Source: Lindgomyces ingoldianus (taxonomy: Eukaryota > Ascomycota > Dothideomycetes > Pleosporales > Lindgomycetaceae). Taken from it: a DNA stretch of 64,000 bases. Positions 47,275 to 58,520 of this stretch are shown piece after piece. The notes beneath the pieces were generated by a model, which had not been told where the DNA came from, did not search any database, and saw only the letters and a program-made list of their open reading frames with translations. Made by a program: the position numbers and the translations under genes. Numbering within the stretch: position 1 is the stretch's first letter; every line of letters begins with the position of its first letter. The stretch lies in contig NW_022985171.1 in the NCBI RefSeq assembly GCF_010093535.1, positions 15,779 through 79,778 of the forward strand, written 5' to 3'.

Positions 47275-50200
47275 TGTCCGAATAGTGATATTCGGGCGCC
47301 TGGTTGATAGTCACGTGGCTCGGATGCGCCTAGATCCCTGTGCACAGAGATCTGTGCGCAGAGTTTAGGACTATATTAACCCCTTTTCTTTGTACAATAG
47401 AAACAACAAGAAGCAATTAACACTAGTTACCTAACACCCCTGTGCGATGTTTACACTGTGCAAACCTCTCCGTCTTGTACGCATTTGCTAACACTAAGTG
47501 CTAGCTAGCAAAGAGTCTATTTAACACTAATTAGTAGTTTAAATACTGTAAAAGAGAAAGCTTTTCTTATACTTTTTTATTTAAAAGTTTATGTATAAGA
47601 AGAATTCTTTTCCTTACTACTTTAACTATAAATTAGTAAGAGTAAAGACAGAGTCTAATTTATATGTAAGTAGCTGTAAATCTTTATTTAGTTACCTAAG
47701 CAAAAGTAAAAAACCTGTCTGTATAATACTGTTTAGAGGTATTATATAAATAGTAGTGCTTATTTAACGCTAGGAGGTCTGTTTTATCTTTTTACATAAG
47801 GCTGTTTAGAGGCAGTGTACAACAAGAAGTAAGACAGCGCGCGACAACGCATAACTAACTACTATAGAGCAACAAGCAACGCCAGCTCTATCTATAACTA
47901 GCTAGCATAACATATTAACGTATAACTAATACATACCTTTTGTAGGCATCTTAGCAAAGACTTTAGTAAAGCAGATAAATATTAAAGATTAAGTAGATAA
48001 GATTAAACTATTAAACAACACACTTAAAAAAAAGCTTAATTTATACACAGCTAACTTAATTATAGAACTCTGCGCGTTAAGCGCAATAGACATATGTACG
48101 CTTAAGAACTTTTAAGACAACTTTATAAAGTAAAAGCTTATACACTTTAAAGATCTTAGCTAACTATTCTTATAAAAACTAATTACTACTCTACAAAATA
48201 AAGGCATTAGCTTTAAGAAGAACATAATAAAAGCTACTATACTATATAGACTTATAAAAAAAGAACACATGTTTACTATTCTACTAGAGCATTATATAAA
48301 ACTATTACTACTATTACTAGTCTTAACGCAACAGAGGATGTCTCTGTATAAATTACCTATAGACCTAATACTTCCTCTGTAATTAGTACAACTACCTTGT
48401 AATAGCTTACTATATAAGAGCACAACTAGGCAGCTACATATTCCTGTAGCTACAGCTCTGCATGAGATTCCCTAAAGCTTGTACCTACTATATACAATTT
48501 AATTACTATACAATCTATACTAACTTCTACCTATATAAGATATTACAGCAGAGAACCTTGCGCCTAAAAAGGTTGTATAATTCTAAAAAGCATAGAAAAA
48601 GAAGAATAACTACATAAAGCAACTATATAATATCCTAGCTAATAAGGCTATAGTATTTATTAAGCTCTACTAACACCTTGCTATTTTTAAGGCATTATAC
48701 GCAAGCATCTTTCCTAATATCCTTAAAAAGCGCGCACACATGTTCTACTTTTATAATATTAGTCTAGGATAATTATAGAAGTTACTATATAAGTAGCTTA
48801 GTAATTACTTTAATACTAATGTAAACTATAACTAGTATTAAATAAATTAGATAATAATAAGCTTTACATAAAGTAAGTAGAAAAACTTTATAAAAACTCT
48901 ATATAAAGCTTTTAAAGCTATAATTAATAAACTTACTTTTACATAAAAAGCTCTTAGTCTATAATTTTAAAGTAAAATACTGCTTTACACTACTATTATA
49001 TAAGCATGCTAAGGGTAACTTAAACTTAAATAAGTAATGTTCTTAATTAAGCCTATATATAAGGCACTGTACAGTAACCTCTGTTTAGCACTTTAGGTTA
49101 TAATTAATTAATAAAATAATACATTTATAAATAAATCCTAGAACGTGTACTACACTAATAAGTAATATAGCTTACTACATACATATAGCTATTAACAACA
49201 TAGAAGAAGCTTAAAGGGATATAAAAGATTATTTAGACTATAGTTCTTTGCATAATTAAAGTAATACTTTATCTATTATAAAAAAAAATGTTAGTTAATA
49301 AATTATTTTTACATAAATTAATTTTATGTAAAATGCTAATATATCTTTTTATATAAAAGATTCTATAACAAGACACTAATATATAAAAAAGTAAATATAT
49401 ATATTTAAAAGTTTAAAGGTAAACTAGAGTAGAAAAAAAAGAAGTTACATAATAATAATAACCTAGATAAAAAAAAAAGTAAGGAGATTATTAACTACCT
49501 TACTAATGCTATATTTCTCTACTGCGCGACTGTAGAGGACATCTACAGCCTAGAACCTAAAGAATACACAGAACAGTTTATTCTTAAAGATTAATACTAT
49601 ATAGTATACTAAGGTAAACTATAGAATACTAGCGCAGTAAGAATCTTTACTATAGAGAAGTTATAACTTAAAGCATACCTATAAAAATTTTCTTATATAA
49701 AAGTAAACTAAACACTAAAGAAGAAAAGTATTAGCTTTAAAAAATAAAGATTAACAGAATTAATTAGTACTATATAAATTACTAACCTAGTTAGTAACAT
49801 AACATATTACATCCTAGACACCCTAACACTGTTCCTACTGTCTCTAGCAGACGCAGACTAAATAGGTGCGTACTTTAACAACATACAGAATGTAATTATA
49901 CAAAGTAATAGAAATACTATTCTAGTTATACAAAAATAAGGTTATCTATTTTTTAATATATAAAAAAAAAATTAATGTTTTTTTTTACTAAACATAAACT
50001 TTAATAACTGCATAAAAGATTTAGCTATTCTTATATAAAATAACTTTACATAATGCTTAAAAATGCTAGATATAATGTTAATCTCTTTATACTTAAAAAG
50101 ATTAAGAAGTTCTGCTATATATGTTAGCTACACAACTTAGCACTATAAAAATTTAAGTTTATAATTAAAGACAACTTACACTTTAACTATAAAATAGTAA

Positions 50201-53161
50201 TTAATATTATACAAATTAGTAACTAAGACATACTATATATAATTAACATAGATACATTATTTTAAGTAGCAACCTTTTTAAAATTAATGTTTATATAAGA
50301 TACCTAGAACGCGCTCTATAAGTGTTAGATTAACATGTACTAAGGCCTACCTAATTATATTATACATAACCCTAGTATAAACTTTGCATCTAAAGACTTC
50401 TAGAATTGCGTAAAGATTATAGAAGCAACATGTTAATAGATGCTAGTAGAGGCCTATTAGGCTCTAGGGAAGATTAAGCGCGCGCACGCACTACTGCAAC
50501 GTGCGTATAATATCCTCTGTGCAGAATTAGATAATTATATAAATAATAAGTTAGTGTTACAGATAGCTATTAAAGCCCTAAATAATATAGTAAAACTAAA
50601 TAGTTTTATACTTACATTACTTATGTTTAGAACATACCTAAGAATTAATATAGATTTTATACTATTCTTTAATATTATCACGCAAGCTAATGCTGTATAA
50701 AAGGTAATAAAGATGCTTTAAAGTAAAAAAGTAAAAGTTAATATTAATTATATAATTAATACCTAAAATAGCTTAACCTTATATAAAGTACTAAATCTTC
50801 TACTTAGTTTTAAAGTAAAAACATAGTAAAAGAAAAAAAGATAGACAGGACTACACATAGTAAAAGGAATTAAGGCTCTAGACATTATTATTAAGATAAA
50901 GAATAGTCTAGTAAAACTCTACTACATGTAAGTTATGCTATATTATTATATAAAAGATAAGAATAAACCTGCATAAGAATTACTAGATCTAGATAAACTA
51001 GCTTTAGTATAAAAGAATTCTCTACAGGCATAAAAAAGAGGTTGCTTATATAAGCAACTAACTTTAATTAATAGACTACATAAAACAGCCTCTTAAGCAG
51101 CATTAAATTTATTATATAAACTAGAACTAAAACTATAGCTAGCTAAAAAAGGCTAAGAGAGACTATATAAGAATTTATAAGCTATAACATTTTTAACCTA
51201 AAAAGAAAAGGAAGACTACGCGCTAGCAATTAAGCTTTATGCAGACAGTATAATTATAACACTTAGAAGACTATTTAAAGAATTAGACTATATAGAAATA
51301 AAAAGTTTAATTATAAGTAGCATGTTTAAAGTACTTTTATATAATTTATTAATCTATAAGAGACAGATCTTTAACCTTTAACTTATACATAAAGTTAAAG
51401 AGAAATTAATAAAACTATATAAAACATTATAACTTATGTTTATAAAACATTTAGATAAAAAGAAGAAGAAGATCTTTATATAGTTTCTTATAATTTAGAA
51501 AATAAGTTAGAGGTTAATTCTAGCTATTAGCCTATTACTAATAGCTTTGTACAACATGCACTGTAAACTATGTAATATTACCTAGGCATATATATAATTA
51601 ATAGACAAGCTTGTTTACACTCTTTTTACATAACTACTAAGAGAACTCTGTAAAAGCTTCCCTTTACACATAATATTTAAAGTTGTATAACTACTATACA
51701 GCGCAGTAGAGTTAGGCTTATATTAGTTTAAGACATACTACAACTATTATAAAGATAGACTTTTTATAAAAACTTTATTATATAATCTGTGCTTATTAAT
51801 TACACATAAAGGCTTAATAGTGTTTAGTATTACAGAACTGTAGATAAATAATACTTTTAGTATTATTACAGCTAATTTTATATAAAGAAAAGAAAAAGAA
51901 TTACTTAAAGCTAACTTTTAAGTAAAGCCTAAGACTATACTATTACATAATTAGGCTATTAAATTTAATAAAGAAAAAATCTGCCTTATATAAAATAATA
52001 TTATTTTTATATAAAAGGGTTAAGCTAGGAATCTACACATAATAGAGTCTAAGGTAGAGGATGCTGCGCAGAAGTACGTCAAACAGCGCGCGCGAGGTGC
52101 CTATATTGCATTAGTATGTTAACCTAAGGCAGCATTTAACCTGTCTACTGCCGCTTAAGTTGTGTTGCTGTTGTACAACAATATTAAGGCATTAAATGTA
52201 TAAATCTAATAGTAAATTAACAACTAAAATAAAGGATTATTATACATACTACTTAATCTCTTCTATATAAAGTTGTTTATTTTTACTAATAAATTATTTA
52301 TAAATAATAAGAACTTAAGTTTATAGCTTAGCTTTTTTATTATTCTTAAAACTAAGTAGTAAACTAGGAACTTATACAACTTTAAAATTATAGGTAATAT
52401 TATACACTAGAACTTCTCTAAGTGTAAACGCGTTACCTGCTCTATTCTAGCTAGTAAGCTGTACAGAATAGTAGGAGGATTTAACTGCGCAATCGCACTA
52501 AGTACAACTATTAACTAGATTACATGTATGCTTAGAATACCTCCTGTACCTATTGTACTATGCATAGATTTAAGATCTCTGTATAAATGTCTTATAATGC
52601 TTAAAATAATAAATAAAAAAAAACTTATAATTAATATTATATTAATTTAAAAATTATATAAAAAGAGGGAGATTATAAAAATTAAGTAAATTAATAGAAG
52701 AGACAACTCTACAGATGCCTATATAAAAAAGGCGCTAAACTCTACTTTTAAAGAACTAATTTTATATAACTAACTAACTATTAAAGTTAAAGCGTTAGTT
52801 AATAGACTTAAGCCTGTATAAAATAGGCAAAAAGGGCCCTACAGCAACCTATCTACTGTATGTGTAAACAAGGTAAGTCCTGTATAAAGGAAAAACAAAA
52901 AGTTACTAATGTCTAAATAGTAATATTTAGGCGCCTAGTTAATAGTCACGTGGCTTAGATGCGCCTAGATCCCTGTGCACAGAGATCTGTGCGCAGAGTT
53001 TAGGACTATATTAACCTCTTTCCTTTGTATAATAGAAACAATAAGAAGTAATTAACACTAGTTACCTAACACCCCTGTGCGATGTTTACACCGTGCAAAC
53101 CTCTCTGTCTCGTACGCATTTGCTGACACTAAGTGCTAGCTAGCAGAGAGTCTATTCAACA
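47275..53161 (+). mobile_element. Copia C: 5887-bp Copia-type element inserted in Gypsy A
   Basis: 252-bp LTRs at 47275-47526 and 52910-53161 (TGTCCGAATAG...TTYAACA), with TSD aaagt (47270-47274 and 53162-53166). At 52678-52767 the plus strand reads RRDNSTDAYIKKALN, the conserved end of Copia RNase H (usually W-x-x-GxDNPADAxTKxxxN). The LTRs are largely unmutated while the interior is RIP-degraded. The bases after the 5' LTR are ctaattagtagt, shared with element F. Confidence 0.88.
47527..52909 (+). pseudogene. Copia C gag-pol remnant
   Basis: 5.4-kb interior with stops throughout. Only the RNase H C-terminus (52678-52767) was identified with confidence. Integrase and reverse transcriptase should precede it but are too degraded for me to place. 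Confidence 0.65.
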
Positions 53162-53835
53162 AAAGTCTTTTTAAAAAGCTTTAAAGCTTATAACATAGTA
53201 GCTTTTTTATAAAGTAAGCGCTTCTTAGAAGGCTTCTTAGCTTACTTTAATAGCTTAGAGTTATGTAAGTACTAAGCTTATTAGATTAGATTTAGAGGCT
53301 ATTATTAGCTAAAGTTTTAACATAATGTAATGTTATAATTATGCATAAGTAAGGTTATAAAGCTTTACAAAGGTCTAGTTTAATTACTACGTAAAGTATT
53401 ATAGTAAGTATAAGACGTTGTATAAAAAATAAGAAGGTTTAAAAAAAAATTAGTAATTAAATACTTAGCTTAGAAGTCTAAGCGCTTTAAGTATAAATTA
53501 AGCCTATTTTAGGTTTAGTTAGTGTTAAGGCAGTTTGTGCTTAAGTTTATGTCTATGTTGTATTGTGTTTGTGTTAGACGTGCACTAATAATACTCTAGT
53601 ACGCGTCTAATACGGTTATGTCTAGGATCTGGGGAGGATACCGTGACATAAACACGCAGTACTCTAGGATAATGCGACTCTATTAGTAGAACAGGGGTGC
53701 GCAAATTTTTAAGCGCTAACTATCTACACTATGCTGCGAACTAGGCTTATAACTGTTGCGTTTGCTAAAAGGTTAACCTCCCAGCTAGCACAGCAGAAGG
53801 ATATATATAGACGGATAGCTGTACGCGACAAAAGC

Positions 53836-55273
53836 TAATAATAAACTTAAAGTACTAAGATAGTTTTTATTACTATCTTAGCATATAAAAAATTCTCTTA
53901 TTAGCCTACTATTCTAAGACTAATAGGCAGACTAAAAGATAAAACTAAACTCTAGAATAGTACCTTAGATGCTACTATTGCCTAGAATAAGATAATTAGG
54001 TAATCTAGTTACTAATAGTGATGTTTATGTATAATAATAGCATATATGTAACTACAGAAGTTACTTCTTTCTAAGTATACTACAGAGCAAACCAAAGAGG
54101 GCTAGATTAGCCTAGAGAACCCCTAGGTTAGGGGGAATTGCACATAGTAAACAAAGTTGCTGCAAAAGCACTTGCTCTATAGTTAAAATGCTGCTAGAAG
54201 ATTATTACTATAAATATATATTAAAAAAATTATGTAAACAAATAATAAAAGCATATATAGCTATAAGTAGAAGACAAGGTATTAGTCTCTAATAAATACA
54301 TAAAATTAATAAAGCTAAAAAAAAAAGTTAGATTAGAAGTTCTTAAAACTAAAAAAAGTTATAGGCTAGATTAGTGTAAAAGTGTATAAAGTAGACCTAC
54401 TTATTCTAGAAAAAGTTTATCTAGTATTTTATATCTTACTTTTAAAGCTATATACCTAGAAAGAGGGTCTTAAGTTGTAATTAAAACTAATTATAAACAC
54501 TCTACACACTATAAAGAATAATGTATACTATATAAAAAAAATACTTAACTTAAGACAGAATTTAGTTAAAGTATAAAAATATTTTATAAAAGAAAAAAGT
54601 TATTTATTTAAAAAAAACTTATAAAAACTTAAACCTAACATTAGCTTAAAAATCTTAAAAGTGTTCTAAAAAAGTAACTTAATAAATTAAGTATAGCTAC
54701 TTTTACTTTATTTTTTTCTTACTTAAAGTTTTTTTAATAAGAAGTGTTTAATAGCGCTATAAGAATAAAAAGATAGTTAACATATCTAATTTAAACCTAA
54801 GATTCTTTATTTAGACTAAGTAAGGCTATTTTAGCACAGAATAGCTTGCTAAAGTTAAAAAGAGGGTTATTTCAGCCTAAAGAAATTTATTATATAGATA
54901 AAATAAACATTCTAGCCTAAAATAGCCTATACTAGTAAAAAAAAGGCAAAGTTTAAGTTTAAGAAGATATTCTAAAATTATTAAGATAAATAAGCTATAA
55001 AGTAAGTAAGCTAAAAATAGATTAATTTATTACTACTAAAATAGTTACACTTTAAGTCTAAAAGATATAATCTACGAGTATTTATCTTTATTAAAGAAAA
55101 AAAAAGAAGTTTAAGCTAAAGAACTTAAAACTACACTACACTATGCATTTTTAACTATTTTTACTATAGAATGCGCTAGATTACACTAGATTATGCTATT
55201 AGAGTTACAAATTAGACATTAAGACCCTCTATAAGTAAATTTATAATAGTAAAATAACTACTAAGATATTTAA
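53836..55273 (+). pseudogene. J integrase C-terminal part and 3' tail
   Basis: It continues J after TRIM2: the plus strand reads LLAYYSKTNRQTKR (about 53895-53945), then a YNNS segment and VTTEVTSF (about 54030-54085), all typical of the Gypsy integrase C-terminal half. Beyond ~54200 it is AT-rich without further recognised domains up to the LTR. Confidence 0.7.
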
Positions 55274-55474
55274 TGTAAGGCTAGATGTCCTAGAACAGGC
55301 TAGTATAGCCTCACCCGACCTGTTTGGAGGTCACATGACCTGTGCTTTGTATATAAGCATGAATCCTAACAAGCGAGGCTTGGCAGCGATTCGTCTCTCT
55401 TACAATACACTCCTATCTTTCTCCGAAACCTTGCTCTCAGTGCTATCCATGCTACCTACTATCCTATCCTTACA
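55274..55474 (+). repeat. J 3' LTR, 201 bp, at the edge of the gene island
   Basis: TGTAAGGCTAG...CCTTACA. The second half is unmutated. To its right composition becomes normal at once. The right flank gaatc does not match the left flank of J. Confidence 0.82.
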
Positions 55475-56042
55475 GAATCCTTGAAGAGACTCGGGGGTTC
55501 GTGGGAGGATATATATATATATATGTACTAGGATGCGTGTAAGGAGGTAGGCGCCCCGCCTGCCAAGCCGATACTATACGACTTTCCCCACTGTACTAAA
55601 AGGTACGCACGAGAATACTTAAGCCGAGTATTCTCGCATAGTATAATATATATATAGGTAATGCTAGGGTAAGCACTAGCACTGGCGGTTGTCTCTAGCC
55701 TAGCCTAAACCTCTATGAGCGAGAGAAGGCCACGTGGTTGACCGTGCCGACCTCGTTACAATACGTGACAGGACGTCATGTGCCCAAGGCCGGGCCGAGG
55801 GCTCTCCGGGGAGAACCCGAGGCATGTCCAAGTTGACCGTGACAGTCAGTAAGTACCTAGCTGATTCAGAGAACTTCCCCAACCTGGAACAACAGCATCA
55901 TATTAGACAAATTGATAACCATTTTAACTCATATCCCTCTTTAGTTAGTAGTGTTAAGAAATAGATATTAATTTAATTTAATGAAGCAATACAAAACGTT
56001 ATGGCCCTTGCTTCTACATTTTAACGTGGTTAAAGTCTCACA
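55475..56042. other. Normal-composition spacer between transposons and genes
   Basis: It contains an AT dinucleotide run (55510-55522), a short perfect hairpin (55610-55636) and a GC-rich stretch (55730-55850). Two overlapping short ORFs on opposite strands here show no protein-like features. No gene is called. Confidence 0.5.
55610..55636. other. Perfect 10-bp hairpin
   Basis: cgagaatact and agtattctcg are exact inverted repeats around the 7-nt loop taagccg. There is no T-run after it, so it is not a typical terminator. Role unknown. Confidence 0.6.
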
Positions 56043-56240
56043 TGAGCTAAGAAGGGTTCATAGGGTAGGCGAGTCGACAAGGTATTGAGATCCAAACAAG
56101 GTGAATTGAGCCAGTGTATTATAAGGTCTAAGGAGCGAGAGAGAGTTCTGGGCTGACTGTATGCTGTACGAGAAAGGAGCTGTCCTAATGAGTGAATAGT
56201 GCAGTACATGGGTATGGTATCGCGTGAAAGACGTGCGACA
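56043..56240 (+). mobile_element. R repeat copy 2 (198 bp)
   Basis: Close match to 1153-1347 in the same orientation, ending CGTGCGACA. The flanks share taaagtc (left, offset by a few bases; right, directly). It lies only 23 bp from the stop codon of the HeLo gene, so it is probably within that gene's 3' UTR or downstream region. Confidence 0.75.
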
Positions 56241-56263
56241 TAAAGTCCCTGCTATGATTGATG

Positions 56264-58106
56264 CTAGATCTGGAATGACTTCAGAACGGACACCACCTCC
56301 CAGTGGAAACTCCTCAAAAGATTAAGGTTATAGTCAGGCTCTGTGCCATTAAAGTGTGCCAATCCATCAAACCTCCCCTCTATGCACTTCAACGCCGCCT
56401 GCATATAGCGAGTACCCATCGACGGACCAAGCTGCGGTGCGACAACCCGAACCAACTCTTTGCGGAACTCAGGGCCATCAGACCCAGTCCTGTACCGCTT
56501 CTCCAACCGCACCCAAGTCCCGATCTCTAGCAGGATGGTGCCGAAGCTGTAGATGTCGTGGAGATGATGGGAGTTGGCCGCCACCCTCCTCTCCCCTCCC
56601 ATCACGTCTGGGTGGCAATACAGGGTCTCCGGGAATTGAGCCATGCCCATGCTGGTTACGTTGACGTTATTTACCATCCGGGACCGTGCAAAGCCGGAGA
56701 GATACGGGTCTCGCAGGGAAAACTGCTCGCGTTGAGGGCCGTTTCCATTACTGAAGAAGAGAATGTTGAGGGAGTTGATTGTCTTGTGCAGCCAGCCAGC
56801 GGCCAGGAATGAGAAGAGCGATTCTGCCAGCAATGAGGCGAGGGCAAAGCGGTCTTCCAAGACAGGAACGTGCTGACCCTTGAGCAGTTGATGGAGCGTT
56901 GTAAGCGTAGTAGCCGCGCCTGCGGGATTGGAAGGGCAATGGTAAACGACTCCAAACCTCGCGGCTGTAGGGTCTTCATAGTATCCGATGCAATTCAGAT
57001 GCCTGAATTGCGGGCGGCGAGTTGAATCTTGAAGCATGCGGACTTGCCCTTCAATCTTCAGTTGCAAGTCTACCTTGGAGACTCTCTGCACCGCCATCTC
57101 ATTGTATGTGCACCACTCGACGACGACCCGGAGGGGCTGCACGCCCAGACTCGTTTGTGCGGTGAACGTTGCCCATGCCCTGCCTGGGGTATGATCGGGA
57201 GCGTTTGTAATTTGGAGCGTATTGTGGTGGATGTACAAGTCGTACGAAGGTGTGAAAGATGTCCAAGCAGAATTGAGTTGTCCTACGCCCGAAGCATCGG
57301 CCCTTCTCGCGCTGGCCATGACGGACGCAAAGCTCTGAATCTCCCTGATTGTGTCGTTGTCACTATGCTGCGAAGATTCTTGAAGCGCTCGGACCCCAGC
57401 GCTTCCGTGATCGATGATCGTGGTCGCTAGCACCTCGGCCTCGACGTTACGGCTGAGATCTTGTTGGCGATCTGGCGGGCAGAACTCGTACAAAGCGTCC
57501 ATAAAACTAGTCAGTTGCGTAACCAAAGTCTCAAACTTGGATCGGTCGTGGATGATCCATTGGAACTTTCGAAAGGCGCTACAGCTCCGATCCACCTTAT
57601 ACACCATAGTCGCCTGCCTAGAAATCTCCCTGCGGGCGATTGTCTCGTCCTGTTCGATTTCGGGTTTGATGGGAATCGGGCTACTGAGCCCATATTTCCC
57701 GCCCACCTCGCCGACTTGCTCCAGCAGTTCCTTGATGCGGATCAAGGTCTGAATCAGGGTTTCGTACACTGGGGGCGAGAGTTTCTCCAGGTTGGGCCCG
57801 GATTTGTAAATGTCAAAGTTTTGACCCCAGACGAGGAAGCGAGTTCGCTGCACTTTCAGCAGCAAACTGAGAGTTGTGAAAGAGCTTCCAGTCTCCCTGA
57901 CTTTTAGCGATTGAGTTTTACGTAACTGTTAGGTCGAATATTGAAGACTAACCGTCTTTGAGTGTAGAGAATGCGAGGACACAGCTTGTATACAGCTGAA
58001 CTGGGATGCCAATCGCTGTGCATGGTCAGTACTGGTGATACACCACCTGGAGCCTCGTCGGAGACGAACCGCCTATTAACAGTCCGGCAACGGCGAAGGG
58101 ATCCAT
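56264..58106 (-). CDS. HeLo-domain pseudokinase (MLKL-like layout), ~573 aa, three exons
   Basis: Exons proposed on the minus strand: 58106-58070, 58000-57953 and 57900-56264 (1722 nt in frame). The first two supply the start MDPFAVAGLLIG and then VQLYTSCVLAFSTLKD, restoring the hydrophobic first helix of the HeLo (HET-S/LopB) domain. The spacing to the later tryptophan equals that in HET-S. HeLo covers roughly residues 1-220. Residues ~270-560 form a protein-kinase fold without catalytic residues: HKTINSLN replaces HRDLKxxN, LSGF replaces DFG, and the beta-3 Lys is absent (VVVEW). HeLo domains permeabilise membranes when activated and are related to the MLKL four-helix bundle, so this is probably a cell-death or incompatibility protein. 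The second intron uses a weak acceptor (AAAAG), the least certain part. The gene diverges from the kinase-ankyrin gene across 414 bp. Confidence 0.85.
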
Positions 58107-58520
58107 ATCTCCTCAGTAGTCGATCTTGTATTTTTGAAGTCTTTCTGAATTTCGCGCTTCTCGGCTCTGCAAACTTCGCAAGGTCAGACACGAACCTCAC
58201 GAGGGAAGCTTTGTAAGAAAACAACGATAAACCAGCGCCAAGGTTTGTATTGCATGAGTGCGCATTGCTTCACCGAAGCAGAAGCACATTTGTCGTTTGC
58301 ATATTGTGGCGTCTTCGCATCTGTCGGATTCGCCCAACCTCGCACTTTTGAGCCTGAAGAGGGCAAAATAGTACGCTAATGCAACTTCAGTGTCTTTGAT
58401 CACACCCGAAAAGGGTCTTGGGGACCTTTTCAAAACGAGCGTTTTGAAAATGAATATTACACCGGCAACAGCCATAGCTGTCGTTAAATTGAGATTCCGC
58501 TCTAACCCAGCCTGACTGAA
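58107..58520. promoter_or_regulatory. Shared divergent upstream region
   Basis: 414 bp between the start codons of the HeLo-pseudokinase gene (minus) and the kinase-ankyrin gene (plus). It should contain both promoters and 5' UTRs. I see no defined operator. A short mirror of aaaacgagcgttttgaaaa type lies at about 58432-58450. Confidence 0.55.

Larger units (their letters stand above)
36427..53648 (-). mobile_element. Gypsy A: inserted in TRIM2, hosting Gypsy B and Copia C
   Basis: 318-bp LTRs at 36427-36744 and 53331-53648, with TSD taaac (36422-36426 and 53649-53653). Subtracting B and C with their TSDs leaves about 5.66 kb, within a few bases of the intact copy B. Minus-strand sense: a C-run beside the left LTR (36745-36760) is the purine tract on the other strand, and the RT motif YINNIL reads on the minus strand near 44851-44868. 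All frames are RIP-degraded. Confidence 0.92.
36186..53830 (-). mobile_element. TRIM2: miniature LTR element split by a Gypsy nest
   Basis: 77-bp LTRs at 36186-36262 and 53754-53830, with TSD aaagc (36181-36185 and 53831-53835). Removing the Gypsy nest leaves about 418 bp, matching TRIM1 (433 bp). Its interior (36263-36426 plus 53654-53753) matches TRIM1, including the end complementary to the initiator tRNA-Met anticodon arm. Confidence 0.9.
29425..55474 (+). mobile_element. J: Gypsy LTR retrotransposon split by E3 and by the TRIM2 nest
   Basis: LTRs at 29425-29636 and 55274-55474 (TGTAAGG...TTTACA). Removing E3 (31453-33926) and TRIM2 (36186-53830) with their TSDs leaves about 5.9 kb. Degraded plus-strand Gypsy motifs occur in order: a CCHC-like knuckle (30795-30840), a protease-like region (31040-31200), reverse transcriptase with YFNNILAYSN (34543-34572), integrase core (35972-36090), and integrase C-terminal part SKTNRQTKR after the nest (about 53901-53945). 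The flanking bases gttgt and gaatc do not match, so one end may have been rearranged. Confidence 0.82.

Noticed and set aside
36427..53648. A tandem array of four LTRs produced by unequal recombination
   Set aside because: The gcagg duplication around 37730-43393 and taaac around 36427-53648 show one element nested in another, with no need for tandem duplication.
55700..55964. 60-aa and 76-aa ORFs on opposite strands
   Set aside because: Short, overlapping on both strands, no domain, and no splice or start context that favours either.
57904..58224. 106-aa minus-strand ORF as a separate gene
   Set aside because: It overlaps the proposed first exons and introns of the HeLo gene in another frame and has no recognisable features.
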